Below, piece after piece: positions 8,256-15,349 of a stretch of 64,000 bases of DNA. The stretch's first letter is position 1. Every line of letters starts with the position of its first letter. A model generated the notes under the pieces. That model saw only the letters and a list, made by a program, of their open reading frames with translations, ran no database searches and had not been told where the DNA came from. Made by a program: the position numbers and the translations under genes. Source of the stretch: Streptomyces sp. MUM 2J (lineage in GTDB: Bacteria; Actinomycetota; Actinomycetes; Streptomycetales; Streptomycetaceae); assembly GCF_022414535.1 (NCBI RefSeq), contig NZ_JADWYM010000002.1:248001-312000 (forward strand). The letters run 5' to 3'.

Positions 8256-8432
8256 TCCCTGTCCTTCCCCCGCGCCTGATGCGAAGCGAGTGATCGTCAA
8301 ATAACATTCTATCGTCAATTGGCCTCGCTCGCCAATATTGTTTTATCGTCGACGGGCTGAGGTCCACCCCACTCGCACCCCATCACCACCCCATGCCGCC
8401 CACGCGTCGCCCGGGCCTCCCGGAGACGCGAA
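8256..8432. promoter_or_regulatory. AT-rich promoter zone with ATCGTCAA repeats
   Basis: AT-rich stretch upstream of the minus-strand zinc-ribbon gene. ATCGTCAA occurs at 8293-8300 and 8311-8318 (18 bp apart), with a variant ATCGTCGA at 8345-8352. ATTGGC (8318-8323) and GCCAAT (8331-8336) form a dyad. Read on the minus strand, TTGACGAT supplies -35-like boxes. Likely a phage promoter with repressor or ParB-type binding sites; unproven. Confidence 0.4.
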
Positions 8433-8464
8433 ACAGCCGGGACCCGCCTCGGGATCCCGGCTGT
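8433..8464 (-). terminator. Terminator after phage parB
   Basis: Perfect 10-bp inverted repeat, ACAGCCGGGA (8433-8442) and TCCCGGCTGT (8455-8464), 22 bp downstream of the parB stop. No U-tract, as is usual in Streptomyces. Confidence 0.65.
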
Positions 8465-8485
8465 CGCGCACGATCGAACGTCAGC

Positions 8486-9514
8486 TCAGGCCGCGGCCTC
8501 AAGCTCCGTCTTCGAGGGCTCCTCGGCGGCGGCCTCGGCGATCTCGGTCTCGCTCGGCTCCTGCTCGACCTCGGCGTCCTCCGTCTCGGGCTCGACTTCC
8601 AGCTCCGGTCGGACCGTCAGCTGCTTCGCCTCGGACATCGCCTTCGCCTTCCGCAGCTTCTTCACCGCCTCGGCCGCCGCCTTCCGCACCCGCTCCACCG
8701 CGTCCAGCTGCTTGCCCACCTCGCCCTCGAACAGCTCGGCCAGCTCCGTCGGCGTGAGCTTCGCCAGCTCCTCCAGGAGTGCCCCGGCGCGCTCGACCTG
8801 GTCCACCTTGGACTTGGCCTGCTTGCGCTCCTTGGCCTTGTCCTCCTTCTCCTTGTCCGACAGTTCCTTCTCGGAGAAGAAGCCCTCCTGGTTCTCCTTC
8901 ATCCGCAGGGCCTGCGCGAAGGTGGAGGCGTCGGTCTCCGTCCTGAAGTCGCCCTTCATGTACCGGGTGACGGCCACCTTCTGGTTCGCCGGCGTGAGCT
9001 TCGACAGGTACCAGGCGAAGTCGGCCTTGATCTTGCCCTCGGCGACGAGTTCCGCGATGTCGGTGGTGAGGTTGAGCAGGTCCATCCGCCACTTCACGTA
9101 GTCGGTGGTCTTGCCGAACATCTCCGCGATGCGCTCTGCCTTGTATCCGAACCCGACCAGGTCCGCGTACGCCTGGGCCTCCTCCATGAGGGTCATGTCC
9201 GCGCGGCCGATGTTCTCGGAGATGCCCATGATGAACGCGTTCTCGTCGTCGACGCTCGAGACGACCTTGGCCTCGATGGTGGTGGCGCCCTCCACCAGGT
9301 GCATGGCCCGCCAGCGGCGCTCGCCCATCACGATCTGGAACGTGTCGCCGGCCGGGCGGACCACGATCGGCTGGAGCTGGCCGACCGAGCGGAACTGGGC
9401 TGCCAGCTCCTCCAGCTTGGTCTCGTCGAAGAACTTGCGGGGCTGGTCCGGGTTGGGCTCGATGTCCGCGAGCGGGATCGCGATGACCTCGATGTTCGCC
9501 TCGCTGACGTTCAT
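8486..9514 (-). CDS. ParB/RepB/Spo0J family partition-like protein
   Basis: 342 aa from the ATG at 9514 (GAGGAG 9 nt upstream). The N-terminal ParB domain has IPLADIEPNPDQPRKFFDE, SVGQLQPIVVRP and the GERRWRAM box at about residue 72-79. An HTH KorB-like middle follows (GYKAERIAEMFGKTTDYVKW, about residue 130). The C-terminus is a long Lys/Ala coiled coil with a Glu-rich tail. This is a full ParB layout, unlike the ParB-fold gene at 4620. No ParA is visible in the window, so it may act as a transcription factor or in replication rather than segregation. Its promoter carries a 37-bp composite dyad, suggesting autoregulation. Confidence 0.85.
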   Translation of the reverse strand: MNVSEANIEVIAIPLADIEPNPDQPRKFFDETKLEELAAQFRSVGQLQPIVVRPAGDTFQIVMGERRWRAMHLVEGATTIEAKVVSSVDDENAFIMGISENIGRADMTLMEEAQAYADLVGFGYKAERIAEMFGKTTDYVKWRMDLLNLTTDIAELVAEGKIKADFAWYLSKLTPANQKVAVTRYMKGDFRTETDASTFAQALRMKENQEGFFSEKELSDKEKEDKAKERKQAKSKVDQVERAGALLEELAKLTPTELAELFEGEVGKQLDAVERVRKAAAEAVKKLRKAKAMSEAKQLTVRPELEVEPETEDAEVEQEPSETEIAEAAAEEPSKTELEAAA

Positions 9515-9579
9515 GTCGCTGACTCCTCGCACTCTCGGTCTCGCAGGATGGGTTCCTGTGAGGTGATGACTAAATGCTA

Positions 9580-9616
9580 TGATCAAACGATCTTGACCGT
9601 CAAGTATTCTTGATCA
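9580..9616. promoter_or_regulatory. Composite 37-bp dyad over the parB promoter
   Basis: Two nested inverted repeats share one centre at 9598: outer TGATCAA (9580-9586) with TTGATCA (9610-9616), and inner CTTGAC (9592-9597) with GTCAAG (9599-9604). On the minus strand the inner repeat contains a TTGACG -35 box, followed 18 nt later by a TAGCAT -10, about 60 bp upstream of the parB start. The layout fits a repressor operator. Confidence 0.6.
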
Positions 9617-9662
9617 CGGATCGCTGGGGAATGCCTCGTGCGCGATGGAACTTGAACCAAGC

Positions 9663-9697
9663 GAGCCCCGCCCGCCTGCAGTGGACGGTCGGGGCTC
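9663..9697 (-). terminator. Terminator between small acidic gene and parB
   Basis: GAGCCCCG (9663-9670) pairs with CGGGGCTC (9690-9697), and an inner CCGCC/GGaCGG extends the stem. Downstream of the 61-aa gene on the minus strand. Confidence 0.55.
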
Positions 9698-9725
9698 ACG
9701 GGTAAATGGACTTGCTTAGGCGTCT

Positions 9726-9911
9726 CTACTCTTCCTCGACACATGTTGACCACAAATCTTCAGGGTCAAATTCGACGTCGGCCCCCATCAGCACCTTGAG
9801 GATCTCCTCATCGAGCCAGCCGCCCTTGCCCAGCGGATCGTCGTCCGCTGTCCGGTCCATGTCACCCTCGCCGGTCCGTCTACCCGCCTGCGACGAGTCG
9901 CGCCGGTTCAT
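9726..9911 (-). CDS. Small acidic phage protein, 61 aa
   Basis: 61-aa acidic ORF (MNRRDSSQAGRRTGEGDMDR; C-terminal FDPEDLWSTCVEEE) from an ATG with GGGGAG 6 nt upstream, followed by a terminator hairpin. No domain is recognised. It lies in its own transcription unit between parB and the truncated recombinase. Confidence 0.5.
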   Translation of the reverse strand: MNRRDSSQAGRRTGEGDMDRTADDDPLGKGGWLDEEILKVLMGADVEFDPEDLWSTCVEEE

Positions 9912-10127
9912 GCTGCTCCCCTTGAGCCATGGCGCAGGCGTCCTCCTGCCGCACCCCCTGTTCGCTCCCCACGGGACGCCGCCAAGGTGCGCCACAAGCG
10001 GTGACGAAGCATTCCACAGAGAGCGAGATCGTCAGCGTATGCCGGTTACCCGTCAGTCGCAAACAAATGTCCAGGCAGAGGGCGTCTGACCCGACAAGCC
10101 GAACCTCTGTGATCCGGTTGCCGGTTG

Positions 10128-11057
10128 CTACTCCCACCTCCAGAAGATCTCGAAGCGGGCCTCGTCGAACTTCCGTGAGCCCCTCACGGTGGCCGGTCCC
10201 ACGCGCACTTCCCGTACGACGAGCTGAACGAGGTTCCGGCGCTGCTCGCGTCCGGCGGTCTCGTGCCACCAGGTCTCAACACCCTTGGGGGTCAACTCCG
10301 GAAGCTGCTCAAGGGCCTTGCCGCGGCGCACCGCCGCCATCGCCTCGGTGCGTCGGCCTTCCAGCGCGGCCTTGGCTGTCCTGTACTCGCCCAGGTTCAG
10401 CTCCATCGCCCCGTAGGCGCGCGCCAACTCGCTCTTGCGGTCGCTCAGTTGCTCCTTCAGGAACCGCTCCGCCTCGCGAGCCTCGTTGACGTACTTGTCA
10501 CGCAGTGTGGCCAGGCGCTTGAGGTGCGTCGGACCTTGCAGGCGGGCGACCACTCGCTCTCCGACGTACTCGTCGAGCGGCTCGGCGGAGATCCGCACCT
10601 TCCCGCAGCCCTCGGTCTCGCAGACGTACCCCCGCCCGCCGTTCGCTGTAGACCGGGACACCAGCGGCTGCCTGCACAGACCGCACGTCGCCGGTCCGCC
10701 CGACAGGTAGTGGACGTGCTTCGGCTTGGTGCCCTGGCCCTTCCTGTTCTCGCTGAACAGCTCCTGCAGGGCGTCGAACGTCTCGCGGTCGATCAGCCGC
10801 TCGGCCGGGCCCGGGATCAGTTCCCCGTCGGCGTTCTCCTTGAGGCCGGCGATCGCCGGGTTGCGCAGTCGGCGCCGCAGTGTCGTTGGCGCCCATGGTC
10901 GACCGGAGACCGTTGGTCCCGCGTTCTCCGTCATCCAGTTCGCGGTTTCCGCGAGCGTCTTCCTCTCATCGAGAAGACGCCTGGCTGCCGCCGCCAAGTG
11001 GGCAGCCTCATCAGGGACGGCAGTCACTCCGTCCGTTTCGTGGCCGTATGCCCTCAT
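10128..11057 (-). CDS. Large serine recombinase lacking its catalytic domain (truncated)
   Basis: 309 aa from an ATG at 11057 with GGAGAGAG directly upstream. It matches only the C-terminal parts of large serine recombinases: the recombinase domain (DGVTAVPDEAAHLAAAARRL, SGRPWAPTTLRRRLRNPAIAGL, RLIDRETFDALQELF), a Cys4 zinc ribbon (CGLCRQPLVSRS...CETEGCG, about residues 125-150) and the coiled coil with C-terminal HExxG-type region. The roughly 150-residue N-terminal resolvase domain with the catalytic Ser is absent; upstream DNA encodes nothing like it and instead carries an IS5-type relic. Either a pseudogene left by an IS-mediated deletion or a DNA-binding remnant still translated. Degenerate for recombination. 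Confidence 0.78.
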   Translation of the reverse strand: MRAYGHETDGVTAVPDEAAHLAAAARRLLDERKTLAETANWMTENAGPTVSGRPWAPTTLRRRLRNPAIAGLKENADGELIPGPAERLIDRETFDALQELFSENRKGQGTKPKHVHYLSGGPATCGLCRQPLVSRSTANGGRGYVCETEGCGKVRISAEPLDEYVGERVVARLQGPTHLKRLATLRDKYVNEAREAERFLKEQLSDRKSELARAYGAMELNLGEYRTAKAALEGRRTEAMAAVRRGKALEQLPELTPKGVETWWHETAGREQRRNLVQLVVREVRVGPATVRGSRKFDEARFEIFWRWE

Positions 11058-11184
11058 ACTCTCTCCAGCCCAAAATCCCCCGGTGTAACCCATATGGTAT
11101 GCGAAGGCGCAGCACTGTCACCCCTACATGTGAAGTCTGCCACCCATTGCTTACGTATTGGGTTCGATCTGCAGTGCGCATTAT

Positions 11185-11201
11185 GCCAACTTGCAGTTGG
11201 C
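11185..11201. promoter_or_regulatory. 17-bp perfect dyad upstream of the truncated recombinase
   Basis: GCCAACT-TGC-AGTTGGC, a perfect 7+7 inverted repeat about 130 bp upstream of the recombinase start. Candidate operator; no regulator identified. Confidence 0.35.
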
Positions 11202-11315
11202 CTACAACCGGCGCGATCGCTGGTTGGGAGACGGCTGGAGGGCTCTGGGGGCTGAAATCGCAGATGAGCGGCCTGCGTGGGGCGTCGATGGTCGTCGTCG
11301 GCGTCGAAAAAACCG

Positions 11316-11414
11316 GAGTTTGCATCGCCGGTCAGTCTCGCGGGTGACGATGAGCATCGTGACCCACTCGACCAGGGTGTGCGGGAGGTCGAGTGCGGCA
11401 GGATAGGGAGCCAA
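11316..11414 (-). pseudogene. IS5-type transposase N-terminal relic
   Basis: From a TTG at 11414 the minus strand encodes AALDLPHTLVEWVTMLIVTR and ends its similarity at DRRCKL. This is the standard start of the Streptomyces IS5-family DDE transposase that continues with a helical domain and DDE motif. After about 33 codons the similarity stops abruptly, so more than 200 residues are missing. A deletion breakpoint therefore lies near 11316, just upstream of the recombinase that lost its N-terminus. Confidence 0.65.
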
Positions 11415-11527
11415 TGAGGCTCCTGTGCCAGTGGGTTGTGACGTCGAACACTTTCCTCACCGGCACGGGATCCTCGTGTGTTGCGGCCCCCGCCCCATCA
11501 CGCCGGCGTCACCCGATCCGTGCCCAC

Positions 11528-11545
11528 GCTGAAAGCGCTCAGTGA
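11528..11545. repeat. 18-bp repeat, copy 1
   Basis: GCTGAAAGCGCTCAGTGA, repeated with one mismatch at 12167-12184 in the same orientation, 639 bp apart, bracketing the DUF6221 gene. The unit has internal CTGA/TCAG symmetry. Confidence 0.5.
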
Positions 11546-11567
11546 CGGGCCCTTGTACCTCTGCGGG

Positions 11568-11984
11568 TCAGACGGTGCGCCCCTGCCTGCGGGTGCTGCT
11601 CTCGTGCGCGCCGGGTTCGTACTCCTCGTCCAGCTCCCACTCGTCCTCGATCGGCAGCCACTCAGGCCGGAAATCGGGGTGGTCGGCGTACGCCGCAACG
11701 AGTTCGCAAATCACTGGGCTACGGCGGTCCCGCGAGATTCCGGCGACCAAGTCCCCGGCCAACTTCTGCCAGCGGACGCGCTCCCCGCTGTCCTCTGCCC
11801 TCCGCGGATACTCGTCCACCCAGTCCATGAGCCTGCGCTTCGCCTCGACGTCGGCGAGGACCCGGTCCCGCAACCTTGCCACGTCCTGGTTCTTGCCAGG
11901 CTTCAGTGCTCGTGCAGCAGTTTCATCCTCACGAAGACGGGCCCGGAAGAACTCCATCATGACCTCGAAGTCGTTTCGTATCAT
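11568..11984 (-). CDS. DUF6221 family protein
   Basis: 138 aa from the ATG at 11984 (GGGGGG about 8 nt upstream). The sequence MIRNDFEVMMEFFRARLRED, then ARLRDRVLADVEAKRRLMDWVDEY and a C-terminal ADHPDFRPEWLP matches the DUF6221 family, frequent in Streptomyces phages and integrative elements. Function unknown; charged, predicted helical and cytosolic. It stands alone between two copies of an 18-bp repeat. Confidence 0.75.
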   Translation of the reverse strand: MIRNDFEVMMEFFRARLREDETAARALKPGKNQDVARLRDRVLADVEAKRRLMDWVDEYPRRAEDSGERVRWQKLAGDLVAGISRDRRSPVICELVAAYADHPDFRPEWLPIEDEWELDEEYEPGAHESSTRRQGRTV

Positions 11985-12042
11985 CGCTGTTACCCCCCTT
12001 GTCGGCAAGCGCTATGAGGTCATCATTCACCACAACCAGGAG

Positions 12043-12075
12043 GAGCTCGCCACCCTGAGTGGCGGTGGCGGGCTC
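12043..12075 (-). terminator. Possible terminator downstream of the excisionase gene
   Basis: GAGCTCGCCACC (12043-12054) pairs with GGTGGCGGGCTC (12064-12075), with one G-T pair. It lies about 145 bp downstream of the excisionase-like gene on the minus strand. Confidence 0.4.
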
Positions 12076-12166
12076 CCCGTGGGGGAATTTTGGGGTCAGC
12101 CGGTCACGGAGATGCCGAGACGGGCCTTCATCGCGACAAGTGCCTCGGGCTCGGGCTGCCGGATTC

Positions 12167-12184
12167 GCTGAAAGTGCTCAGTGA
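12167..12184. repeat. 18-bp repeat, copy 2
   Basis: GCTGAAAGTGCTCAGTGA, 17 of 18 identical to 11528-11545. On the minus strand it lies in a short open stretch ending FQRIRQPEPEALVAMKAR-LGISVTG before a stop, which may be the 3' end of a deleted gene. Confidence 0.45.
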
Positions 12185-12219
12185 GCGCCGACGAGGTTCC
12201 CCCCTCGGGTGCCCCGCTG

Positions 12220-12420
12220 CTACTCCGGGTGCACCCCCAGTGCGGCCCACAGCTCCGACGTCAGCACCCGGCGCTTGCCTTTGCCGTACGGGTGCACGGG
12301 CACGGGGAACTCCCCGGCTTTGATCAGCTCGTACGTCGTGTTCCTGCTGAAGCCGAACGCCTTGCCGGCTGTCAGGACGTCGACCGTGACGGGCAGGGCC
12401 AGTGCCTCATCCCGCGTCAT
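12220..12420 (-). CDS. Excisionase-like helix-turn-helix protein
   Basis: 66-aa HTH_17/MerR-like protein: TVDVLTAGKAFGFSRNTTYE is the winged-helix recognition part and KRRVLTSELWAALG the wing-to-C-terminus stretch. This is the usual size and form of Xis or directionality factors next to Streptomyces tyrosine integrases, which bend DNA to drive excision. It is divergent from the integrase, and its ATG overlaps the stop of an 18-codon ORF, so expression may be translationally coupled. Confidence 0.78.
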   Translation of the reverse strand: MTRDEALALPVTVDVLTAGKAFGFSRNTTYELIKAGEFPVPVHPYGKGKRRVLTSELWAALGVHPE

Positions 12421-12473
12421 GGGTGCACCGCCGCCGTCGTGTTCGAGGTGGCCGGATCGTTTCGATCTCGCAT
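12417..12473 (-). CDS. 18-aa leader ORF coupled to the excisionase gene
   Basis: ATG at 12473 (AGGAG about 10 nt upstream) opens an 18-codon frame, MRDRNDPATSNTTAAVHP, whose TGA overlaps the excisionase ATG (ATGA). The excisionase has no other obvious ribosome site. Either a leader controlling excisionase translation or a chance ORF. Confidence 0.4.
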   Translation of the reverse strand: MRDRNDPATSNTTAAVHP

Positions 12474-12778
12474 GGTCAGGCTCTCCTGTTCCGCCCCCGC
12501 GCCTCCCAGGAAGTCCCGACGCAGTCTAAGTTCTCACCGGGCGGCCGAACAAGATCGCACTCGACGCCATCGGATGTGATCATCAAGTTTTGCTCCCACA
12601 CATGTGGCAGCACCTGTTCGGCTGGCCGCTGAATCATCAGCCGCGAAGTTTCGTGATCAAGTCCGACTCGGTCCGGCTTCTCTGGCACGTATGCCGCCTC
12701 GATTCATCGGGCGACAGTGTTCCTGTCTCCACATATGATCACCCTGCGTGGCTGCTTGCACGACACACAGGAGGGGAT
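12474..12778. other. Divergent promoter region between xis-like gene and integrase
   Basis: About 305 bp, partly AT-rich (12575-12600, 12640-12665, 12720-12745), expected to hold both promoters and integrase arm sites. The string ACACATGTGGC at 12599-12609 also occurs in near-identical form at 7205-7214, a possible shared phage-regulator site. No tandem repeats and no gene were seen. Confidence 0.4.
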
Positions 12779-14458
12779 GTGTTCAAGGGCTCGGTCTACA
12801 GGCGCTGCACCTGCAAGGCGCCGATGGCCAACGAGGACGGGGAGCCGGTCCTCGGCACCAACGGGAAGCCGAAGTTGAGGGAGCTGGGTTCCGCCTGCCC
12901 TGATCTCGGGAAGCGTGATCACGGCAGCTGGTACTACTACGTTGAGCTGCCGCCGGGGCCCCGGGGCAAGCGGCGCCGACCTCGCAAGGGCGGCTTCCTC
13001 ACCAAGAAGAAGGCTGAGGAGGCGGCGCAGAAGATCTGGGACCAGGCGCAGGACGGCGTCGACGTCCTCTCGGACGAGACCGTCGAGCAGTTCCTCCTGC
13101 GCTGGTTCAGCAAGAGAGTCGACCTCAAGCGGTCCACCCGGAGCACCTACGAAGACCACATCAACCGGGTCTTCGTCCCGCACCTCGGCCACCTCAAGAT
13201 GCGCGACCTGCGCACACGGCACCTCCAGGAGATGTTCGAGCAGATCTGGCGCGACAACGAGCGGCACGCCGCTAACCAGGACGCCGCCGACCTGGCGAAG
13301 GCCGGGTGCGAAGCGGCCCGCCGGGCCTGGAAGCAGGCGGCCAGGCCGCGCCCGCCCGAGCTGCGCCAGCGCTGGAACGAGGCCAGGGAGAAGCTGCGCC
13401 AGGCCCGCAGGAAGCCGCGGTACATCACCGGCCCCGGCGTCCAGCTCAAGATGAAGAACGAGCTCAGCGCCGCGCTCGACTACGCCAAGAACACCGAGAA
13501 GCTGATCAGCGAGAACTGGACCGAAGACCTTGTCCTGCCCAAGTACACCCCACCCAAGCCGCTCGTCTGGACCGACGAACGCGTTGCCCACTGGCAGGAG
13601 ACGGGCGACAAGCCCGGGCCGGTCATGGTGTGGACGGCCGAGCAGACCGGAGCGTTCCTCGACGCCGTGGCGGAGCACCGGCTCTACCCGATGTTCCACC
13701 TCATGGTCTTCCGGGGAACACGCCGGGGCGAGTCCTGCGGCCTGCCCTGGCGCGAGACCGACATGACCGCCGGCACCGTCCACATCAGCGAACAGCTCGT
13801 CGCGGCCTCCTACGACGTTTGGGAGGACACCCCGAAGAGCGACAGCGGCGCCCGCACCGTCCGCCTCGACAGCCAGACGCACCAACTCCTGCTGTTCTGG
13901 CGGCGACGCCAGCAGACCGAGCGCGCGGAGTGGGAAGAGAAGCACCGCAAGGAGCCCAAGAAGTACGACCCCTACGTCGACTCCGGCCGCGTCTTCACCT
14001 GGGAGGACGGGCGCCCGTACCACCCGGAGTACCTCTCCCAGGTCTTCAACCGGCTCGTTCAGAAGCTCGGCCTTCCGACGATCAGGCTGCACGACCTTCG
14101 CCACTGCGCCGCGACGCTCTCCCTCGCGGCCGGCGTCCACATGAAGACCATCCAGGTCCTGCTCGGTCACTCCTCCTACAAGCTCACCGCCGACACGTAC
14201 ACCAGCGTCCTCCCGCAGCTCGAACTCGAGGCCGCCGACGCGCCCGTGGCGCTCGTACCGCGCAAGGCCAATCAGCAGGAGGGCGAGGAGGGGGCGGCTG
14301 ACGACGGGCGGCCGCCGGGGCCGCAGCCGGTCCCGCAGAACAGGTCCGCGGCCTCAGGCGACGCCGAGACCGCTGTCGAGCCCAGCTCCCATTCCGGCGA
14401 GCAGGCGCCCGTCCGCCCGCTGATCCGCCCCGTCGAGTCCGGTGAGGCGGCGGCGTAG
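12779..14458 (+). CDS. int: Tyrosine site-specific integrase
   Basis: 559 aa from the GTG at 12779, chosen because AGGAGGGG sits just upstream and translation then opens with FKGSVYRRCTCK, the Cys-rich N-terminus of this integrase type. SAM-like core-binding domain at about residues 115-190 (ETVEQFLLRWFSKRVDLKRS). Catalytic residues: Arg in FRGTRRGESCGLPW (about 315), HxxR in RLHDLRHCAATLSL (about 440), His in LLGHSSYK and Tyr in ADTYTSVLP (about 470). The C-terminal 80 residues are a low-complexity tail. The stop lies about 125 bp from the 3' end of tRNA-Arg(CCT), consistent with integration into that tRNA. Confidence 0.92.
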   Translation: MFKGSVYRRCTCKAPMANEDGEPVLGTNGKPKLRELGSACPDLGKRDHGSWYYYVELPPGPRGKRRRPRKGGFLTKKKAEEAAQKIWDQAQDGVDVLSDETVEQFLLRWFSKRVDLKRSTRSTYEDHINRVFVPHLGHLKMRDLRTRHLQEMFEQIWRDNERHAANQDAADLAKAGCEAARRAWKQAARPRPPELRQRWNEAREKLRQARRKPRYITGPGVQLKMKNELSAALDYAKNTEKLISENWTEDLVLPKYTPPKPLVWTDERVAHWQETGDKPGPVMVWTAEQTGAFLDAVAEHRLYPMFHLMVFRGTRRGESCGLPWRETDMTAGTVHISEQLVAASYDVWEDTPKSDSGARTVRLDSQTHQLLLFWRRRQQTERAEWEEKHRKEPKKYDPYVDSGRVFTWEDGRPYHPEYLSQVFNRLVQKLGLPTIRLHDLRHCAATLSLAAGVHMKTIQVLLGHSSYKLTADTYTSVLPQLELEAADAPVALVPRKANQQEGEEGAADDGRPPGPQPVPQNRSAASGDAETAVEPSSHSGEQAPVRPLIRPVESGEAAA

Positions 14459-14521
14459 CGGAAGCGGGCTGGCGTCCCCGCTGGATGCGCCGTGTCCCCG
14501 ATCTGTCCCCGCACACATGAA

Positions 14522-14557
14522 AACACCCCCTCCGGAGATCATTCCGGAGGGGGTGTT
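14522..14557. terminator. Bidirectional terminator between int and tRNA-Arg
   Basis: Perfect 15-bp inverted repeat, AACACCCCCTCCGGA at 14522-14536 and its complement at 14543-14557, with a 6-nt loop. Placed to stop both the integrase transcript and tRNA-Arg. Confidence 0.8.
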
Positions 14558-14584
14558 CGATGCTCCGCGCCTGGTCAGGCGCAG

Positions 14585-14625
14585 TGCCCCCGGCAGGATT
14601 CGAACCTGCGACACCCGCTTTAGGA
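14585..14625. other. Presumed attachment site (element boundary) in the tRNA-Arg 3' half
   Basis: The integrase gene lies beside the 3' end of tRNA-Arg, as for elements that use the tRNA 3' half as attB. The identity block should recur at the other end of the element, which is outside this window, so the core cannot be delimited here. Confidence 0.45.
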
Positions 14626-14657
14626 GAGCGGTGCTCTATCCCCTGAGCTACGAAGGC
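14585..14657 (-). tRNA. tRNA-Arg (anticodon CCT)
   Basis: 73-nt cloverleaf on the minus strand: acceptor GCCTTCG/CGGGGGC, D-loop AGCTCAGGGGATAGAGC, anticodon stem-loop CCGCTCTCCTAAAGCGG with CCT, T-arm GCAGGTTCGAATCCTGC. CCA is not encoded. The acceptor stem contains two G-U pairs (positions 4 and 5 against 68-69), possibly because the 3' half now comes from the integrated element. Confidence 0.93.
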
Positions 14658-14884
14658 GGGGCTCTGTCGGAGGGCGGGTCCGAAGCGCGGCGCGGTGGGC
14701 TTCAGGCCTGTTGCCGACAGGGTTGCGGTGGTCAGGCCGGTGAGGTCCGGGCCACCGCCGACAGTGTAGCGGGTCGGTCGTTTCGGTGCCGGTGTGATCC
14801 CCGGGGCCTGTGTCTCGGGTGCCGGGGCTGCGAATTGTGCCGGGCGCCTGGGTTCGGGTGAGGGGGTTTGGGCGGCATCCGCAG

Positions 14885-15250
14885 CTGGTCAGCGTGGCAC
14901 CCGTCAGCAGTACGGCCTCCGCGGCGAAGACGGTGCCGGTGGGTCCGGGTGCCATCTCGGAGAGGACACCGGAGAGCAGGGGCCGGGTCCCGTGCCGAAG
15001 ACCGTGGCGCAGGAGGCCGGTAGCGCTGCGAGCCGTCCGCGTCCTGGGCCGGCGACATCGGCCACCGCCGCCATGCCCGCCGAGGCGACGGCGCCGACCG
15101 CGATCCCGGTGGGCAGTCGTGCCGCGCTCGGCGCGGCTGCCGACGGAGGCGGTCGGGAGCAGCGGGCAGGCGGCGAGGACGAGCGCCGGCGCGGGCGGCA
15201 GCACGGGCTGGCGGCCGAGCCGGTCGGAGGCGATACCGGAGTCTGTCGGC
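14885..15250 (-). pseudogene. Degraded MFS transporter fragment
   Basis: Transporter-like segments appear in two alternating minus-strand frames. SGIASDRLGRQPVLPPAPAL and LVLAACPLL come first, then in another frame LPTGIAVGAVASAGMAAVAD (with RGRLAALPASCATVFGTGPG), then back in the first frame PLLSGVLSEMAPGPTGTVFA followed by a membrane-like AAEAVLLTGATLTS. At least two frameshifts are needed, and both ends are missing. An MFS gene decaying next to the tRNA is the simplest reading. Confidence 0.5.
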
Positions 15251-15349
15251 CCGGGGGGCGCTCGGAACCGACCGGGGCGGGGCGGGTGCGGCACGGCGCG
15301 GGTGGGGCTGTCCCGGGGAGGGGGCGGTGTGGTTCGCCGCCCGGCGGGA

